Origin: an uncultured Clostridia bacterium
GTDB lineage: Bacteria; Bacillota; Clostridia; Lachnospirales; CAG-274
Direction: 5' to 3'
NCBI GenBank assembly: GCA_947591605.1
Contig: CANQDF010000019.1
Span: forward strand, 1 to 40,811
DNA: 40,811 nt
The notes beneath the pieces were generated by a model that saw nothing but the letters and a program-made list of their open reading frames with translations, had not been told where the DNA came from and made no database searches. Shown here one piece after another: positions 8,469-18,300 of the stretch (the stretch's first letter is position 1; the number at the start of each line of letters is the position of its first letter). The translations under genes were made by a program, and so were the position numbers.

Positions 8469-9482
8469 AATTTCAAGAGAATTTACCCAACCGCTTACTT
8501 CATCAGCAGAGGCTCCTCCGCTAAAGCGGCGACCTTCAAGCCAGTTTGCGCCTTGGGTAAGCTCCTGCATATTTTCTGCGCTTGTACCTATGGGACTGCT
8601 GCCGGATGTACAGAACGGAATTATGGTTTTGCCGTTAAAATCATAGCTTTCCATAAATGTATACATTATTTTGGGTGCCTGTCCCCACCATATGGGATAG
8701 CCTATGAAAACAGTATCATAATCTTCCATATTTTCCACCGTTCCGGAAATTTCGGGGCGTGCGCTGTCGTCATTCTGTTCTTTATTTGCACGGCATTCGG
8801 TATTATAGTCAAGGTCTTCGGCTGTGTATGGTATTTCGGGAGTTATGGCATAAATATCGGCTTCCGCTGCCTCGGCTATTTTCTCCGCTACACCCTTTGT
8901 ATTGTTTGTTGCCGAAAAATAGACTACAAGAATATTGTTATCACTTTCCGACGTTTCTTCGGCTGTGGTACTTTCCGTTGCTGCCTCTGTAGAAGTTACA
9001 CTTTCAAGCTGTGTGTCCGATTTCTTTACAATAGTAACGGTTTGTTCCTCGCCGTTCCAATTTACTTCAAGCCCGAAGCTCTCGGCTATAAAGCGTATGG
9101 GCAGCATAGTTCTGCCGCCTATTATGGCAGGAGGAGTATCAAGAGTATACGGTTCGTTATTGAGATAAGCCGTTGTGCTGTCTATTTCAAGCTTTATATT
9201 GTTATCTCCGCTTTGTAGACCTACCGTCCTTGTATCTGCGTCCCATTCCACACTGCCGCCTATTTCCTCAACTACGGCACGAACGGGCAGAAGCGTTCTG
9301 CTGTTGACGATAACGGGTACGGTGCCGTTTTCATCAATGTTTTTTTCCTCGTTATTTACAAGCATAAGAGGGCTGTCAATTTTAAGCCGTATCGTCAGGT
9401 CGTCGGGCTCCGCTGCATTTACCGATGCAGCCGCCATGCAAAAGAATATTAATGTAAAAAGTACCGATAAGATTTTTTTCAT
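8463..9482 (-). CDS. Secreted stalk-domain flavodoxin
   Basis: A 339-residue exported protein. Residues 1-24 are a signal peptide with a good signal peptidase I site (VNA before AEP). Residues about 30-152 hold two stalk repeats (PF07833) with the motifs SRTLLPVRAV and GRTMLPIRFI. A Ser/Thr/Glu-rich linker leads to a flavodoxin_4-type domain (about 182-338) with YFSATNNTK and GYPIWWGQ, a fold that binds FMN. Flavodoxins are normally cytoplasmic electron carriers, so export is unusual. Its flavodoxin is related to the C-terminal domain of the dockerin fusion at 2907-4760. It starts after GGAGG and lies 16 bp downstream of the aldo/keto reductase gene, with which it is probably co-transcribed. 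Confidence 0.87.
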   Translation of the reverse strand: MKKILSVLFTLIFFCMAAASVNAAEPDDLTIRLKIDSPLMLVNNEEKNIDENGTVPVIVNSRTLLPVRAVVEEIGGSVEWDADTRTVGLQSGDNNIKLEIDSTTAYLNNEPYTLDTPPAIIGGRTMLPIRFIAESFGLEVNWNGEEQTVTIVKKSDTQLESVTSTEAATESTTAEETSESDNNILVVYFSATNNTKGVAEKIAEAAEADIYAITPEIPYTAEDLDYNTECRANKEQNDDSARPEISGTVENMEDYDTVFIGYPIWWGQAPKIMYTFMESYDFNGKTIIPFCTSGSSPIGTSAENMQELTQGANWLEGRRFSGGASADEVSGWVNSLEIK

Positions 9483-9498
9483 AGTATAACCTCCATTC

Positions 9499-10443
9499 TT
9501 ATTTCATTTCCTTTTCCCAGAAGCGTATTGCGTTTATCTCGAGGCTGTCTGCCAGACTTTCAAGCCCTGCGGTTTCTTCTGCGGTCAGTTTTATGCTTGC
9601 AGCCTTTACCGCATCTTCAACATGGCTTGTTTTGGTAACGCCTACAATAGGCAGAGTGCCTTTTGCGGCAGCCCATGCAACAGGTATCTGTGCAGGACCC
9701 ACGTTATATTTGTCGGCAAGTCTTTTAAGCTCCTTATTAAGTATTTCCAGTTTATCAAGCACGGGATTATAGGTTTCCGCTCTTGCCGAGCCCTCGGGCA
9801 TAGGGTGCTTTGTATCATATTTTCCCGAAAGGGCTCCTTGTTCCAGAACCATATATGCAAAAAATGTAATATCGTTTTTGCGGCAGTAGTCCAATATGCC
9901 CGAACTATCGGAGGAGCGATTTATAAGGCTTAAATGGTTTTGTACTGCGGACAGCTTTAATCCGTAACTTTTAAGTATCTCATCTGCCTGTTTTATTTCC
10001 GCAAGATTGTGGTTTGATACACCAAGCAGAGGAACATTGTCCTTGCCCTCAAAATATTTTGCCATTTCCTCTGTCCATTTGGGTGCGTCCCAGACATTAT
10101 GTATCCAATAAATGTCAAAGCCGTTAAGTTCCATAAGTTCAAGCTGCATTTCTATCATATCCTTAAATGCTGTGGGAGATAAAGCATCGGCGCATTGCGG
10201 TGTAAACTTATCGGATATAATATAGGAGTCCCTTTGTAAGCCTTTCAAAAAGCCCGCAAGTATCTTCTCCGATGTACCCGTTCCGTAAGCATAAGCCGTA
10301 TCCCATAAATTCAGCCCGTTTTCCATAGCCTTATCAAAAATAGGTTTCAGTGTTTCCGATGTAAATTCGTTTCCAAATGTTCCGTCGTTACCCCACGCCC
10401 ATGCGCCAAGGGCTATTTTAGGCAAATTATTTTTAATGTTCAT
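9499..10443 (-). CDS. Aldo/keto reductase
   Basis: A 314-residue NAD(P)H-dependent oxidoreductase of the TIM-barrel aldo/keto reductase family. The catalytic tetrad is visible: Asp and Tyr in DTAYAYG, Lys in SDKF and His in WIHNVWD. The cofactor-binding end contains GVTKTSHVEDA. No signal peptide is present, so it is cytoplasmic, unlike the adjacent exported flavodoxin. I chose the ATG at 10441-10443 because it lies seven bases after GGAGG; an upstream in-frame ATG overlaps that site too closely. The substrate is not predictable. The gene follows the flavin reductase gene by 30 bp. Confidence 0.88.
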   Translation of the reverse strand: MNIKNNLPKIALGAWAWGNDGTFGNEFTSETLKPIFDKAMENGLNLWDTAYAYGTGTSEKILAGFLKGLQRDSYIISDKFTPQCADALSPTAFKDMIEMQLELMELNGFDIYWIHNVWDAPKWTEEMAKYFEGKDNVPLLGVSNHNLAEIKQADEILKSYGLKLSAVQNHLSLINRSSDSSGILDYCRKNDITFFAYMVLEQGALSGKYDTKHPMPEGSARAETYNPVLDKLEILNKELKRLADKYNVGPAQIPVAWAAAKGTLPIVGVTKTSHVEDAVKAASIKLTAEETAGLESLADSLEINAIRFWEKEMK

Positions 10444-10473
10444 TATCATTCCTCCTTTCTGCAAAACATAAAA

Positions 10474-11025
10474 TCACTTACCTTTTTTGGAAAATGACAG
10501 ACATTTTCCTATAACATCGCCCGTTTTCAGGTATTGGTATGTAGGAAACTCAAACAAAACAGGCTTTAATGTATTGTAATTTATTTTGCCGTTATCATCC
10601 AAGTGTTCCTCCGATACATAGGTATTGTCGATAGTGCATATAAAGCTTTCAAAATTGGGTGTATTGTAAGTATCGACAACGCTGCATTCCATTGTAAGAG
10701 GTGATTTACTTATAACAGGCGTTCCCTTTTCGCCGAGTTCATATTCAAATACATTTGATTTATCTGTTTTTTTACCGCTGACAGAGCCTGTATAATCGGT
10801 TTCTTTCAGAATACCCTCATCAACAAGGTTTATGGAAAGTTTATTTGTTTTCTTAATACATTCATTTATGAAATGAGGCTTCGCAAGGCTTACAAGCACT
10901 CTGTCATGACCTATTATGCCTATATGAGCAACAAGCGTCCATGTGGGTTTATCATTATTCATAGCTCCTATCACCGTTACAGGCGTTGGATACAACGCAA
11001 GTACAGAACCTAAATTCTTTTTCAT
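10474..11025 (-). CDS. Flavin reductase-like FMN-binding protein
   Basis: A 183-residue protein of the flavin reductase-like domain family (PF01613, split beta-barrel). The N-terminal block LYPTPVTVIGA and the middle block LVSLAKPHFINECIK match the family FMN-binding surfaces. Members reduce flavin or act as flavoprotein oxidoreductases; the substrate is unknown here. The ATG at 11023-11025 is preceded by AGGAGGAATAAA, so a longer in-frame reading that enters the promoter is rejected. It heads the apparent operon flavin reductase-aldo/keto reductase-stalk flavodoxin, controlled from the promoter and operator pair at 11054-11108. Confidence 0.85.
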   Translation of the reverse strand: MKKNLGSVLALYPTPVTVIGAMNNDKPTWTLVAHIGIIGHDRVLVSLAKPHFINECIKKTNKLSINLVDEGILKETDYTGSVSGKKTDKSNVFEYELGEKGTPVISKSPLTMECSVVDTYNTPNFESFICTIDNTYVSEEHLDDNGKINYNTLKPVLFEFPTYQYLKTGDVIGKCLSFSKKGK

Positions 11026-11053
11026 TTTTATTCCTCCTAATATATAAGCATCT

Positions 11054-11108
11054 TGTTCTGACATTGTGTCAGTATAATTATAATAGCACTGTTCTGACAT
11101 TGTGTCAA
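11054..11108 (-). promoter_or_regulatory. Promoter with two identical palindromic operator sites
   Basis: The 18-nt sequence TGTTCTGACATTGTGTCA occurs twice, at 11054-11071 and 11090-11107, exactly 36 bp apart. Each copy contains the palindrome TGACA-n3-TGTCA. On the minus strand TTGACA (11103-11108) and TATTAT (11080-11085) are spaced by 17 bp, a strong sigma-A promoter. One palindrome overlaps the -35 box and the other sits just past the start region, which is the geometry of a repressor acting on the flavin reductase operon. The cognate regulator is not in this window. Confidence 0.75.
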
Positions 11109-11136
11109 TATATAAATAAAAAATTTTTCCCTTTTT

Positions 11137-11322
11137 TCAATACCATTTTTTTATTTTTGGTCTATAGTAAAAATATAGCGACAGTCCAAGCAATAATATC
11201 AGACTGCCGCAACATATTGTATAAATTTTCAGAAAAAGGATACAAGATAATATGAACAAGACTAATTTTATTGAACAGTATAATATATAAACTTTTGTAA
11301 AACCTGTAAGAACAACTGCCAC
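11137..11322 (-). CDS. Possible small membrane peptide or gene remnant
   Basis: A 61-residue frame with two hydrophobic segments (about 14-32 and 36-52) and a basic end, starting at a GTG. An AGAGGAAAATA ribosome site sits just upstream, but the best-placed ATG (near 11328) is in another frame and stops after about 20 codons. The reading is therefore either a GTG-initiated peptide or a frameshifted remnant. No family is recognised. Confidence 0.25.
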   Translation of the reverse strand: MAVVLTGFTKVYILYCSIKLVLFILSCILFLKIYTICCGSLILLLGLSLYFYYRPKIKKWY

Positions 11323-11430
11323 GCCATTATTTTCCTCTAATCTCCTGATAGCCCATAACGGAGATATGAAAACATAGTTTCAATACCTATTGAAAATAAA
11401 ACAGTAAATCCATAGTTATACTGCCATATA

Positions 11431-11478
11431 CACAAAAAATAAGAGGACATTAAAACCCTCTTATCAAAAAATTTTTGT
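11431..11478 (-). terminator. Rho-independent terminator for the kinase operon
   Basis: ATAAGAGG and CCTCTTAT (11457-11464) form an 8-bp stem, extended by A/T pairs out to CACAAAAA and TTTTTGTG. On the minus strand the stem is followed by TTTTTTG. It lies about 490 bp after the kinase stop at 11951 and would end leftward transcription of the secretion island. Confidence 0.65.
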
Positions 11479-11574
11479 GATGTTTGTATATATATATTTA
11501 TATCTTAAAAGTATTTATTTTTGTAGAAATAAACTGTCACATATATTTTATTCGGAAATATTATTATTTCAATT

Positions 11575-11707
11575 ATGCTCCATACTCATAATCGGCAATT
11601 TTAAACAACACCTTTGTATAATTATCATATAATAACCTGCATTTTCGACTGACACAACAGTAAGTACCCACCGCCTGTGAGGTGAATACTTACTTGATCA
11701 GTTAAAT
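11575..11707 (+). repeat. Dispersed structured element, copy B (diverged)
   Basis: It shares with copy A a CTCATAA-CGG-C block, an ACACCTTTGT block, a CCTGC block and the 3' structure AGTAAGTACC ... ATACTTACTTGATCAGTTAAAT, ending GTTAAAT at 11701-11707. The 3' hairpin pairs AAGTA with TACTT around CCACC/AGGTG. The sequence between these blocks is strongly diverged, so the 5' boundary is approximate. Confidence 0.4.
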
Positions 11708-11950
11708 ATCATAATATATTTGCCACCAATATATTTTTTATATTCTTTCATACCATAATAAACGGTATATGGTATCAAATTAGTGTATTTTACACCTTTA
11801 AATACACTTAGCCATTAATTTTAAACACGTTTCAAAATAAATTTAGTGTTAATTCCAATTTGTTTGAGTATTGGCAAAAGTAACACGTCATTACATCCCG
11901 ATAAGAGTATTTTATTAACTATCCTAATTATTTTGTATTTTAACACTATT
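11708..11950. other. Non-coding stretch after the kinase gene
   Basis: AT-rich sequence with one perfect 9-bp hairpin, AGTGTATTT (11782-11790) with AAATACACT (11800-11808), lacking a T-run. Open frames here run out of the kinase gene in other frames and have no ribosome sites. I see no gene. Confidence 0.4.
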
Positions 11951-14077
11951 TTACATATCCGCAGTTTTAAGTTCGTAACCTTCAAAAAGCAAAGTTCTGT
12001 CTGTTGTCGGCGATGTTTTTGCCTTATAATAAGCAAAACTTTTAATACCCTCCACCCATGTCAAAAGCGATCCCTCGTACGAAGCATCATAAGTATTATT
12101 TAAAGCATCTCGATCTCTTATATTTTCAATTTCATAAAATTCAACCCCATTATATATCTCTCGATACCAGTCTTTGTTTTGTAAATTATTTAACATAGGA
12201 TAATAAAATGTCATTTCATCTATTAGACCATCTACTGTTATATAACCGATATTTCCATAGATATCCGTACACTTAATTGTTAAAAGAATACCATCGTCTG
12301 GTATAAAATATTCTAATTTTAATCCGTCGGATATAGTGATAGGAAAGTCTGCCGGCTTAGAATTTGTATTTATGGTAATCTTTTTGCATTTCCATCCTCC
12401 GTTGCTGCGTATTACACTAAAACTGCCATCAGCTTCCTGATCTATTATATACAATTCGCTCGCACTGTCCATAGTATAAATGCCGGTACAATTATTAAGT
12501 AAAACATCATAACATGACTCTGACGGATTTAACAACTCAGCTCTATCCAATGTTTCGTCCTGTGTTTGGTTCTCCGAAATTTTATTATATGAATTAAGCA
12601 CACTTGCTCCTATAATGATAAACAGCAGAATAATACCTATTCCAAAAAATATTATGCTGTCAATATATGATTTTGGTATTTCATTAATAGGTATGCCATC
12701 CGTTTTAAAGTGTTTATCCCAATCAAATGTATTTTTTATTTCTACTTTTTCAAAACCGCCTTTTATGCTGCCGCTAAAATTGTGTTCCGAATGAATCGAT
12801 TTTTCAACTGCCTCCTGAGCGACAGCTGCATGTGCTGTATCAGGAGTGGCTGAGCTTTTAGTAGACTTTGCGGATAAAGCTGCTACAGATACTTGCAGTG
12901 CTTCATTGTCATGTGTTTCGTATTTAATTGAAGGCATTTTTGACTGTGGGAGTGTCATTGTCATTTCAGACACTTTTTCTTTATGTATTGCCGACATTTC
13001 CGCACTTGCCATGGTAACCGTTTCAGAATTTGGATCTGGCGCTGACGATAACTTATCTTTTATATTATCTTTTTTCGATTTATGTGGACAATTATCTACA
13101 TAATGCAAACTTTCATACCTTGCCAAATCACCATTTGGATAAATTAATCTCCTTTCCCTGTCGCTATACATTATATCCTCAAGCTCCATACGCATTATAT
13201 GGGGTGATGAATATCTTAAATTAGAATCATAACTACAAGCCTTAAGTATTATCTCCGCAAGTCTTCCGTCGTCATTTGCCGGACATACAAGAGGTGTGCC
13301 TGCAAGCCTTTTAAGCATTGCACTTTCTCTGTCCCTGTGTGTTATAGGCTGTGGATAAGGCGGCATAAACGGCATGCGGTTATTGTTTAAAAGACGGTAC
13401 ATAACAAGCCCCAAAGAATATATATCTACCGACGATCCATACGCCTCTCCCTTATAAACCTCGGGTGCAATATAGGTAAATGTGCCTTTTTGCGAGAGTC
13501 CTGACATTGTCCTTTCCACCTGTCTTGCTATGCCAAAATCTCCTAACTTAAAATCTCCGTTTTCGGAAATAAATATATTCTCGGGCTTAATGTCTCTATG
13601 AACTATATTATATTTTTGACACAGCTCAAGAGCCTTGCACATATCAATACCGAGCTTAATAATATCCTTTTTGACTATTTCATTCTCCCTTATGTAGTCA
13701 ATAAGATTTGTAAGAAGCTCCATACGAATAAAAATATCCCAACTTATTTCTTTATCACTTTTTATTACCTTATGATCCTCATAGCTGACAATGTGACTAT
13801 TGCCCTTAAGTTTTGACATAAGCACAAATTCACCCACAATGTCCTTCACCGCTGACTCAAAATATCTTATAACCGATACCTCGTCAGCACCTTCGGTCAT
13901 AATACTTTTTACCTCAGACTGCGACTGTGGGACTCGAATATGTTTAAGTGCAGCAGTATAAATATTACCAAATTCTTTTCGTTCTACTTTGTATACTTTT
14001 CCAAAACCTCCTTCACCAAGTTCTTCCGTTATATACCAATTATCCCAGAACGGCTCAAATCGTCTTATATCCTCCAT
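11951..14077 (-). CDS. Membrane Ser/Thr protein kinase with extracytoplasmic C-terminal domain
   Basis: A 708-residue Hanks-type kinase. The catalytic core (about 15-300) is complete: glycine loop GEGGFG (21-26), ATP-anchoring K45, HRD (160-162), DFG (180-182) and APE (204-206). A charged linker (about 310-465) contains the Thr-rich stretch MTMTLPQ (372-378), a plausible autophosphorylation and FHA-docking site. One membrane helix spans about 474-494, leaving some 210 residues outside. The domain order, cytoplasmic kinase fold then one helix then an external domain, is the same as in the EssB/YukC pseudokinase of type VII systems, yet this kinase looks active. The gene lies 38 bp after a PP2C gene, its probable antagonist. 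Confidence 0.9.
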   Translation of the reverse strand: MEDIRRFEPFWDNWYITEELGEGGFGKVYKVERKEFGNIYTAALKHIRVPQSQSEVKSIMTEGADEVSVIRYFESAVKDIVGEFVLMSKLKGNSHIVSYEDHKVIKSDKEISWDIFIRMELLTNLIDYIRENEIVKKDIIKLGIDMCKALELCQKYNIVHRDIKPENIFISENGDFKLGDFGIARQVERTMSGLSQKGTFTYIAPEVYKGEAYGSSVDIYSLGLVMYRLLNNNRMPFMPPYPQPITHRDRESAMLKRLAGTPLVCPANDDGRLAEIILKACSYDSNLRYSSPHIMRMELEDIMYSDRERRLIYPNGDLARYESLHYVDNCPHKSKKDNIKDKLSSAPDPNSETVTMASAEMSAIHKEKVSEMTMTLPQSKMPSIKYETHDNEALQVSVAALSAKSTKSSATPDTAHAAVAQEAVEKSIHSEHNFSGSIKGGFEKVEIKNTFDWDKHFKTDGIPINEIPKSYIDSIIFFGIGIILLFIIIGASVLNSYNKISENQTQDETLDRAELLNPSESCYDVLLNNCTGIYTMDSASELYIIDQEADGSFSVIRSNGGWKCKKITINTNSKPADFPITISDGLKLEYFIPDDGILLTIKCTDIYGNIGYITVDGLIDEMTFYYPMLNNLQNKDWYREIYNGVEFYEIENIRDRDALNNTYDASYEGSLLTWVEGIKSFAYYKAKTSPTTDRTLLFEGYELKTADM

Positions 14078-14115
14078 TTTTCCACCTTCCCAAATTTTTT
14101 ATACCGATATGTAAT

Positions 14116-14901
14116 TCATCTCATAATCCGTTTTATTCCTTCAAAAAAAGGTTCGTTGCATATATAAACGACAATAACCGATGCATTATCCCTTGCTCCG
14201 TTTTTGTAGGCAAGTTTAACTATCTCCTCGGCAGGATTATCCATATTGAGCAGTGATGTTTTTGCAAGTAACTCCTCATCAATAGAATTCCATACTCCGT
14301 CCGAGCACAATATAAAAACATCTCCGTCGTTTATCTTGTAAGTGCCAAAAAAATTTGGCATAATATCTTCACCTTCTTCACCCTCATAACCAAGATATTG
14401 TGTAAGATAATTTCGTAAATATTTTATTTTTACGTCTTCTTTCGTTATAAGTCCTGCGTTAGTCATAACTTCCGCCATTGTATGATCCACGGTAAGACGT
14501 GCAATAGTCTTGTCTCTTAAAAGATAGATTCTGCTGTCACCTATATTTGCCACTGTAAATCTTCCACCTGAAAAACTAAGAACTGCCGCCGTGGATCCCG
14601 ATTTTTTATTTTTTCCCCTGCCTATGGAACACACCGCCTTGTTTGCTTCCGTAAAAAAACGTTCTATATTTCTTACTACATGCAAAGTTTCAGCCGCCTT
14701 CAAAGATGCCGCTTCTCCGTCAGACTTTCCTCCCATTCCATCAAAAACACCGAAAAGATTTTGTCTAAACGGCATATACCTAACACCACTGTCGTCTTTA
14801 TGTCCATACTTGAGCCAATCCCCGCAGATATACAAATTATCCTCATTATTTTCCCTATAACTGCCCTTTTGAGATGAATAGCAACATTTTATATACATCA
14901 T
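14116..14901 (-). CDS. PP2C-family Ser/Thr phosphatase
   Basis: A 261-residue metal-dependent phosphatase that removes phosphate from Ser/Thr. All PP2C motifs are present: RENNED with D21, GVFDGMGG with D54-G55, GDSRIYLL (121-128), CSDGVW and ARDNASVIVV near the C-terminus. These acidic residues bind the two catalytic metal ions. It has no membrane segment, so it is cytoplasmic. It immediately precedes the kinase gene at 11951-14077 in the same direction, the usual bacterial kinase/phosphatase pairing. A second, different PP2C lies at 24498-25259. Confidence 0.93.
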   Translation of the reverse strand: MMYIKCCYSSQKGSYRENNEDNLYICGDWLKYGHKDDSGVRYMPFRQNLFGVFDGMGGKSDGEAASLKAAETLHVVRNIERFFTEANKAVCSIGRGKNKKSGSTAAVLSFSGGRFTVANIGDSRIYLLRDKTIARLTVDHTMAEVMTNAGLITKEDVKIKYLRNYLTQYLGYEGEEGEDIMPNFFGTYKINDGDVFILCSDGVWNSIDEELLAKTSLLNMDNPAEEIVKLAYKNGARDNASVIVVYICNEPFFEGIKRIMR

Positions 14902-15159
14902 AAAATTATCATCCCTTTCCTCATTATATACATTGCATATATACTAAATCCATATGATTCCTTTTATAGCACAGTATATCAGACTTTTTTCATCACAAAT
15001 AAAAATTATATTGCCGTATTTTACTAACAAAATTCTTATGTTATATTTTTACACTTTAACATAAATTAGACCAAGATTAATATTCTTAACAACACACAAA
15101 CCATTTATTTAAACCATAAATTCACAATTGTATACATCTAGGCATAAATCCCTATCGTC
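14902..15159. other. Non-coding upstream region of the PP2C-kinase pair
   Basis: Very AT-rich sequence with no plausible gene on either strand. It presumably carries the promoter of the phosphatase-kinase pair, since terminator 15297-15346 separates it from the SLH gene, but I cannot pick a convincing -35/-10 pair. Confidence 0.35.
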
Positions 15160-15298
15160 AATGATATTCATACTATGCATAATACATTACATACTAATAA
15201 CAAACAGCTTATAACAACGCCTTTGTTTAAACAATAAACTCATACTCCTGCAAGTATCCACCCACTAAGATGCCAGGGACTTGCTTAGTCGCTTAAAA
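15160..15298 (+). repeat. Dispersed structured element, copy C (diverged)
   Basis: Shared blocks with copy A are TCAATGATATTC, a degenerate CATACTAATAAC, ACGCCTTTGT, TACTCCTGC and the 3' part CAAGTATCCACCC ... GGGACTTGCTTAGTCGCTTAAA. The order and spacing of blocks are kept while intervening bases differ. It abuts terminator 15297-15346. Confidence 0.4.
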
Positions 15299-15346
15299 AA
15301 GAGCTGTTGTACTGACTGCATAAGTCATATTGCAACAGCTCTTTTT
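15297..15346 (-). terminator. Strong bidirectional rho-independent terminator
   Basis: GAGCTGTTG (15301-15309) pairs with CAACAGCTC (15333-15341), with further ACTGACT/AGTCA pairing inside. Runs of A before and T after the stem allow it to work in both directions. It marks the end of the SLH protein gene and separates it from the PP2C-kinase pair. Confidence 0.8.
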
Positions 15347-15387
15347 GGTTCCACCGATTATAAAGACAAAAATATATTATTATAACA

Positions 15388-18300
15388 TTAATTTACTGTA
15401 GTATTAAAATAATTTACCCTATGAATTACTGCTGCAAATTCGGCTTTACTCATTATACCCTTAGGGTCGATATTGTTGCCGCCCTTACCTGAAAGTATAC
15501 CGTTTTTGTAAAGTACCTGTATTGCATCCATCGCCTCAGGTGCAATATTTACACTGTCAGTAAAGTTTACATATCCTTCTGCAGCACCGTAGCCCGCATT
15601 AATATAATTAAGATATTTTACTATCATAATTGACGCCTCTTCCCTTGTAACAACAGCATTTGGATCAAACTCGGCTTGTGGCTTCATTACTCTTTCTTGT
15701 GCCCATTTAGCATATGACGAGTACCACTGACCATCTTGTATGCCCTTATACTGTACTGTATCAAATTTGCTTGTATCCTCGCCGGAGAGCTTGGCGAGGG
15801 CCGTAACAAAAGCTCCCATTGTTATAGGTTCATCCGGTGCAAAAAGAGCATTGTTGTAAGGGTCAATAAGCTTGCTGCCGTATGCCCAATCCACATCCTT
15901 GTAATACCACATATCTTTGCTTATATCAACAAAGTCCGCAGCATTTTCAGGTGCAACCGGAGGTACTTCTATTTCGTTCCATTTAGCATAGAGCGTCATA
16001 TTTTTAAATACCTTGCTGTCTACGTTAAATTGATTGGTAAATTCAGGATCGGTAAACCAACCCACAAAACTGTATCCAAGTTTTTTAGGTGTAGGAAGTG
16101 TACCTATTTCGGTATCTCCCAATACTTCTCTTGAATCTGTATAGCTGCCTCCGTTAGTATCGAACCATACACGGCAATTTACGCGTTCCCACTTAGCATA
16201 AAGTGTGACAGAAGCATTAATCGGAACCTTATTATCAAATTTTTCCGTAAGATCTTCGTCCTTATACCAACCCTCAAGTCTGTAGCCTTCCTTTTCGGGA
16301 GTTATAAGATAGTGGAGTATCTTGCCCTCTTCTATCTGTACAGGTTCAGCCTTTGTACCACCATTCACAACATAAGTCACTGTATAATATACAGGCTCTT
16401 TAACAGGTGTGGAAACCGCTTTCCTGCTTCCTTTTGATGTTCTGCCCACTGAGGATTTGCTTGCGGACGAGGTATTATTAGGCGATCCCGTTGAAGCAGT
16501 ATTTTTGTTTGAACTTTGCTGTGCCGGAGTTGTATATTCAGACTTTGCAAGCGCCGTCTGTGTGGGCGCTGTTTTTACCTCTGACTTCGGTTTTGTCTTC
16601 TTTGTGAAATTTTGAGCAGATTTCTGCATGCGATTATCAACAGTGCTTCGGTTTGCAGCTGCCAATGTATGAGTACCATCAGAGATATTATTAAATATTC
16701 TGTCACTAATATTATTATTGGTGCTTCCGGCGCTAACCGTGTAGTCTATGCCCTTTACAAGTTTAACACCGTCCAACCATAAACCTTGGAACTCATCCTC
16801 GTGACCCTTATAATCATACTCATACTCAAATACCTGAGATCCAGCACTTTCGCCTTCTTCAACCTCAATGTCGGGAATTCGTACAAGTATGGCAAAACCG
16901 TCGTCTACCTGAGCATTTACGTTTTCATCTGTATTGTCAAGTATATTCAGCGTAAGGTCTGCATAAGACGGTTCAAACTCATGGCTGCTGAAATCCGCCT
17001 TGACACGTATATCAAATTTACCCGTTTCCAAAGGTACACCATAAATTTCACCGCTTGGGAGTAATTCAAGACCCTCCGGCAGTATTCCATCCTCAAGCGA
17101 GAATGTTACTCTGTTCCAATCGTGCATATTGTTTGTGGTAATTATAGTTGAATAAGGCACATAAAGAACGCCGTCATGTAGTGAATCAGTATCTATTTTA
17201 GGATTACCTGCTTTACCCGTTATCTTTATTACCCTTGGTTCCTGTCCATCGGCTGTAACGGTAAGCGTACCGCTGATGTCACCTTCACCTTTTGCTATGA
17301 GCCTTATTTTACCTACATTTGGCAATTCACCCTTGTAATTGCCTGTTGTATTTACAGTTGAGTCAAACGGAGCAAGAGTATCGTTGCCCTGACCGCCTAT
17401 CGTCCAATAATCGTCAAGCTCTATATTATTTGAATCAAGAGATACTTTTATCCCGGTAAGTTTCTCGGAGCCTATATTTGCAACAAAAATATCATGTACG
17501 TTTCCGTAATAGTCATTAATAAATATCTCTCTTGTATCAGGTCCGTTTACAAAAAGCTTTCCGCCTTTTTCTTTCTTTGCAACGGTTATCCAATAATTTT
17601 TATGATCAATATGATTTTCCGCAGAAACAGTATATCTTACCGAACCGTTCGGATTTATAGATGTATCTTTCTGATTCTTTGTAAAGTCAGCAGGAGAAAG
17701 GACTGCGATAACATTTTCGCTTTCTTCATCATCACCTGTATCCTCTGCCTTACCATCCTTATAAACCTTTGCGTGATAACCAAGACGCACCTCCGGACTT
17801 ACCGATTTTAAGCTTTGCTGTGTGTCATTCACAAGTAAAGTCTGGTAACCGAGACTGTAATATGTATCCTGATCATAAGGTATTATGTAGGTATCCGTAT
17901 TTCGTCCGTCGTCTTTTATTTCTCTGACACTGAAATACTTATCATCGGAATCCACTACGGGAGGTTCTTCATAACTTAATACTTCCTCATCATCTTCCGT
18001 TATATCCTCTGCAAGTACCTTTATCTTCCATACCTCGGTACCTGCTTTGCCGGAAAATACGGTAAAGTTTTTACCTTCTCCGCTGAAGTTGGCTTTGTAT
18101 ACATCACTTGCTTTAAAGCCCTCGGCACTTGAATCCACAAAAAGCTTGTCCTTTATATCGGGCTCTTTTGCTGCAGCCTGTATTGATGCATAACTTCCCT
18201 CTACCGCCTTTACCACAAGGCTGTTGTTAAGCTCGTTTTTATTACCGTCATAAAAATTTAAAGAGAAATAATAATCATTATCGGCAGGTGTTTCCGGTGC

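Noticed and set aside
8439..9218. Rightward 259-codon Cys/Phe/Tyr-rich frame
   Set aside because: Antisense shadow of the stalk-flavodoxin gene, whose domains are unmistakable.
11821..12036. Leftward frame overlapping the kinase 3' end
   Set aside because: Most of it reads the kinase gene in another frame; no ribosome site and no recognisable domain.
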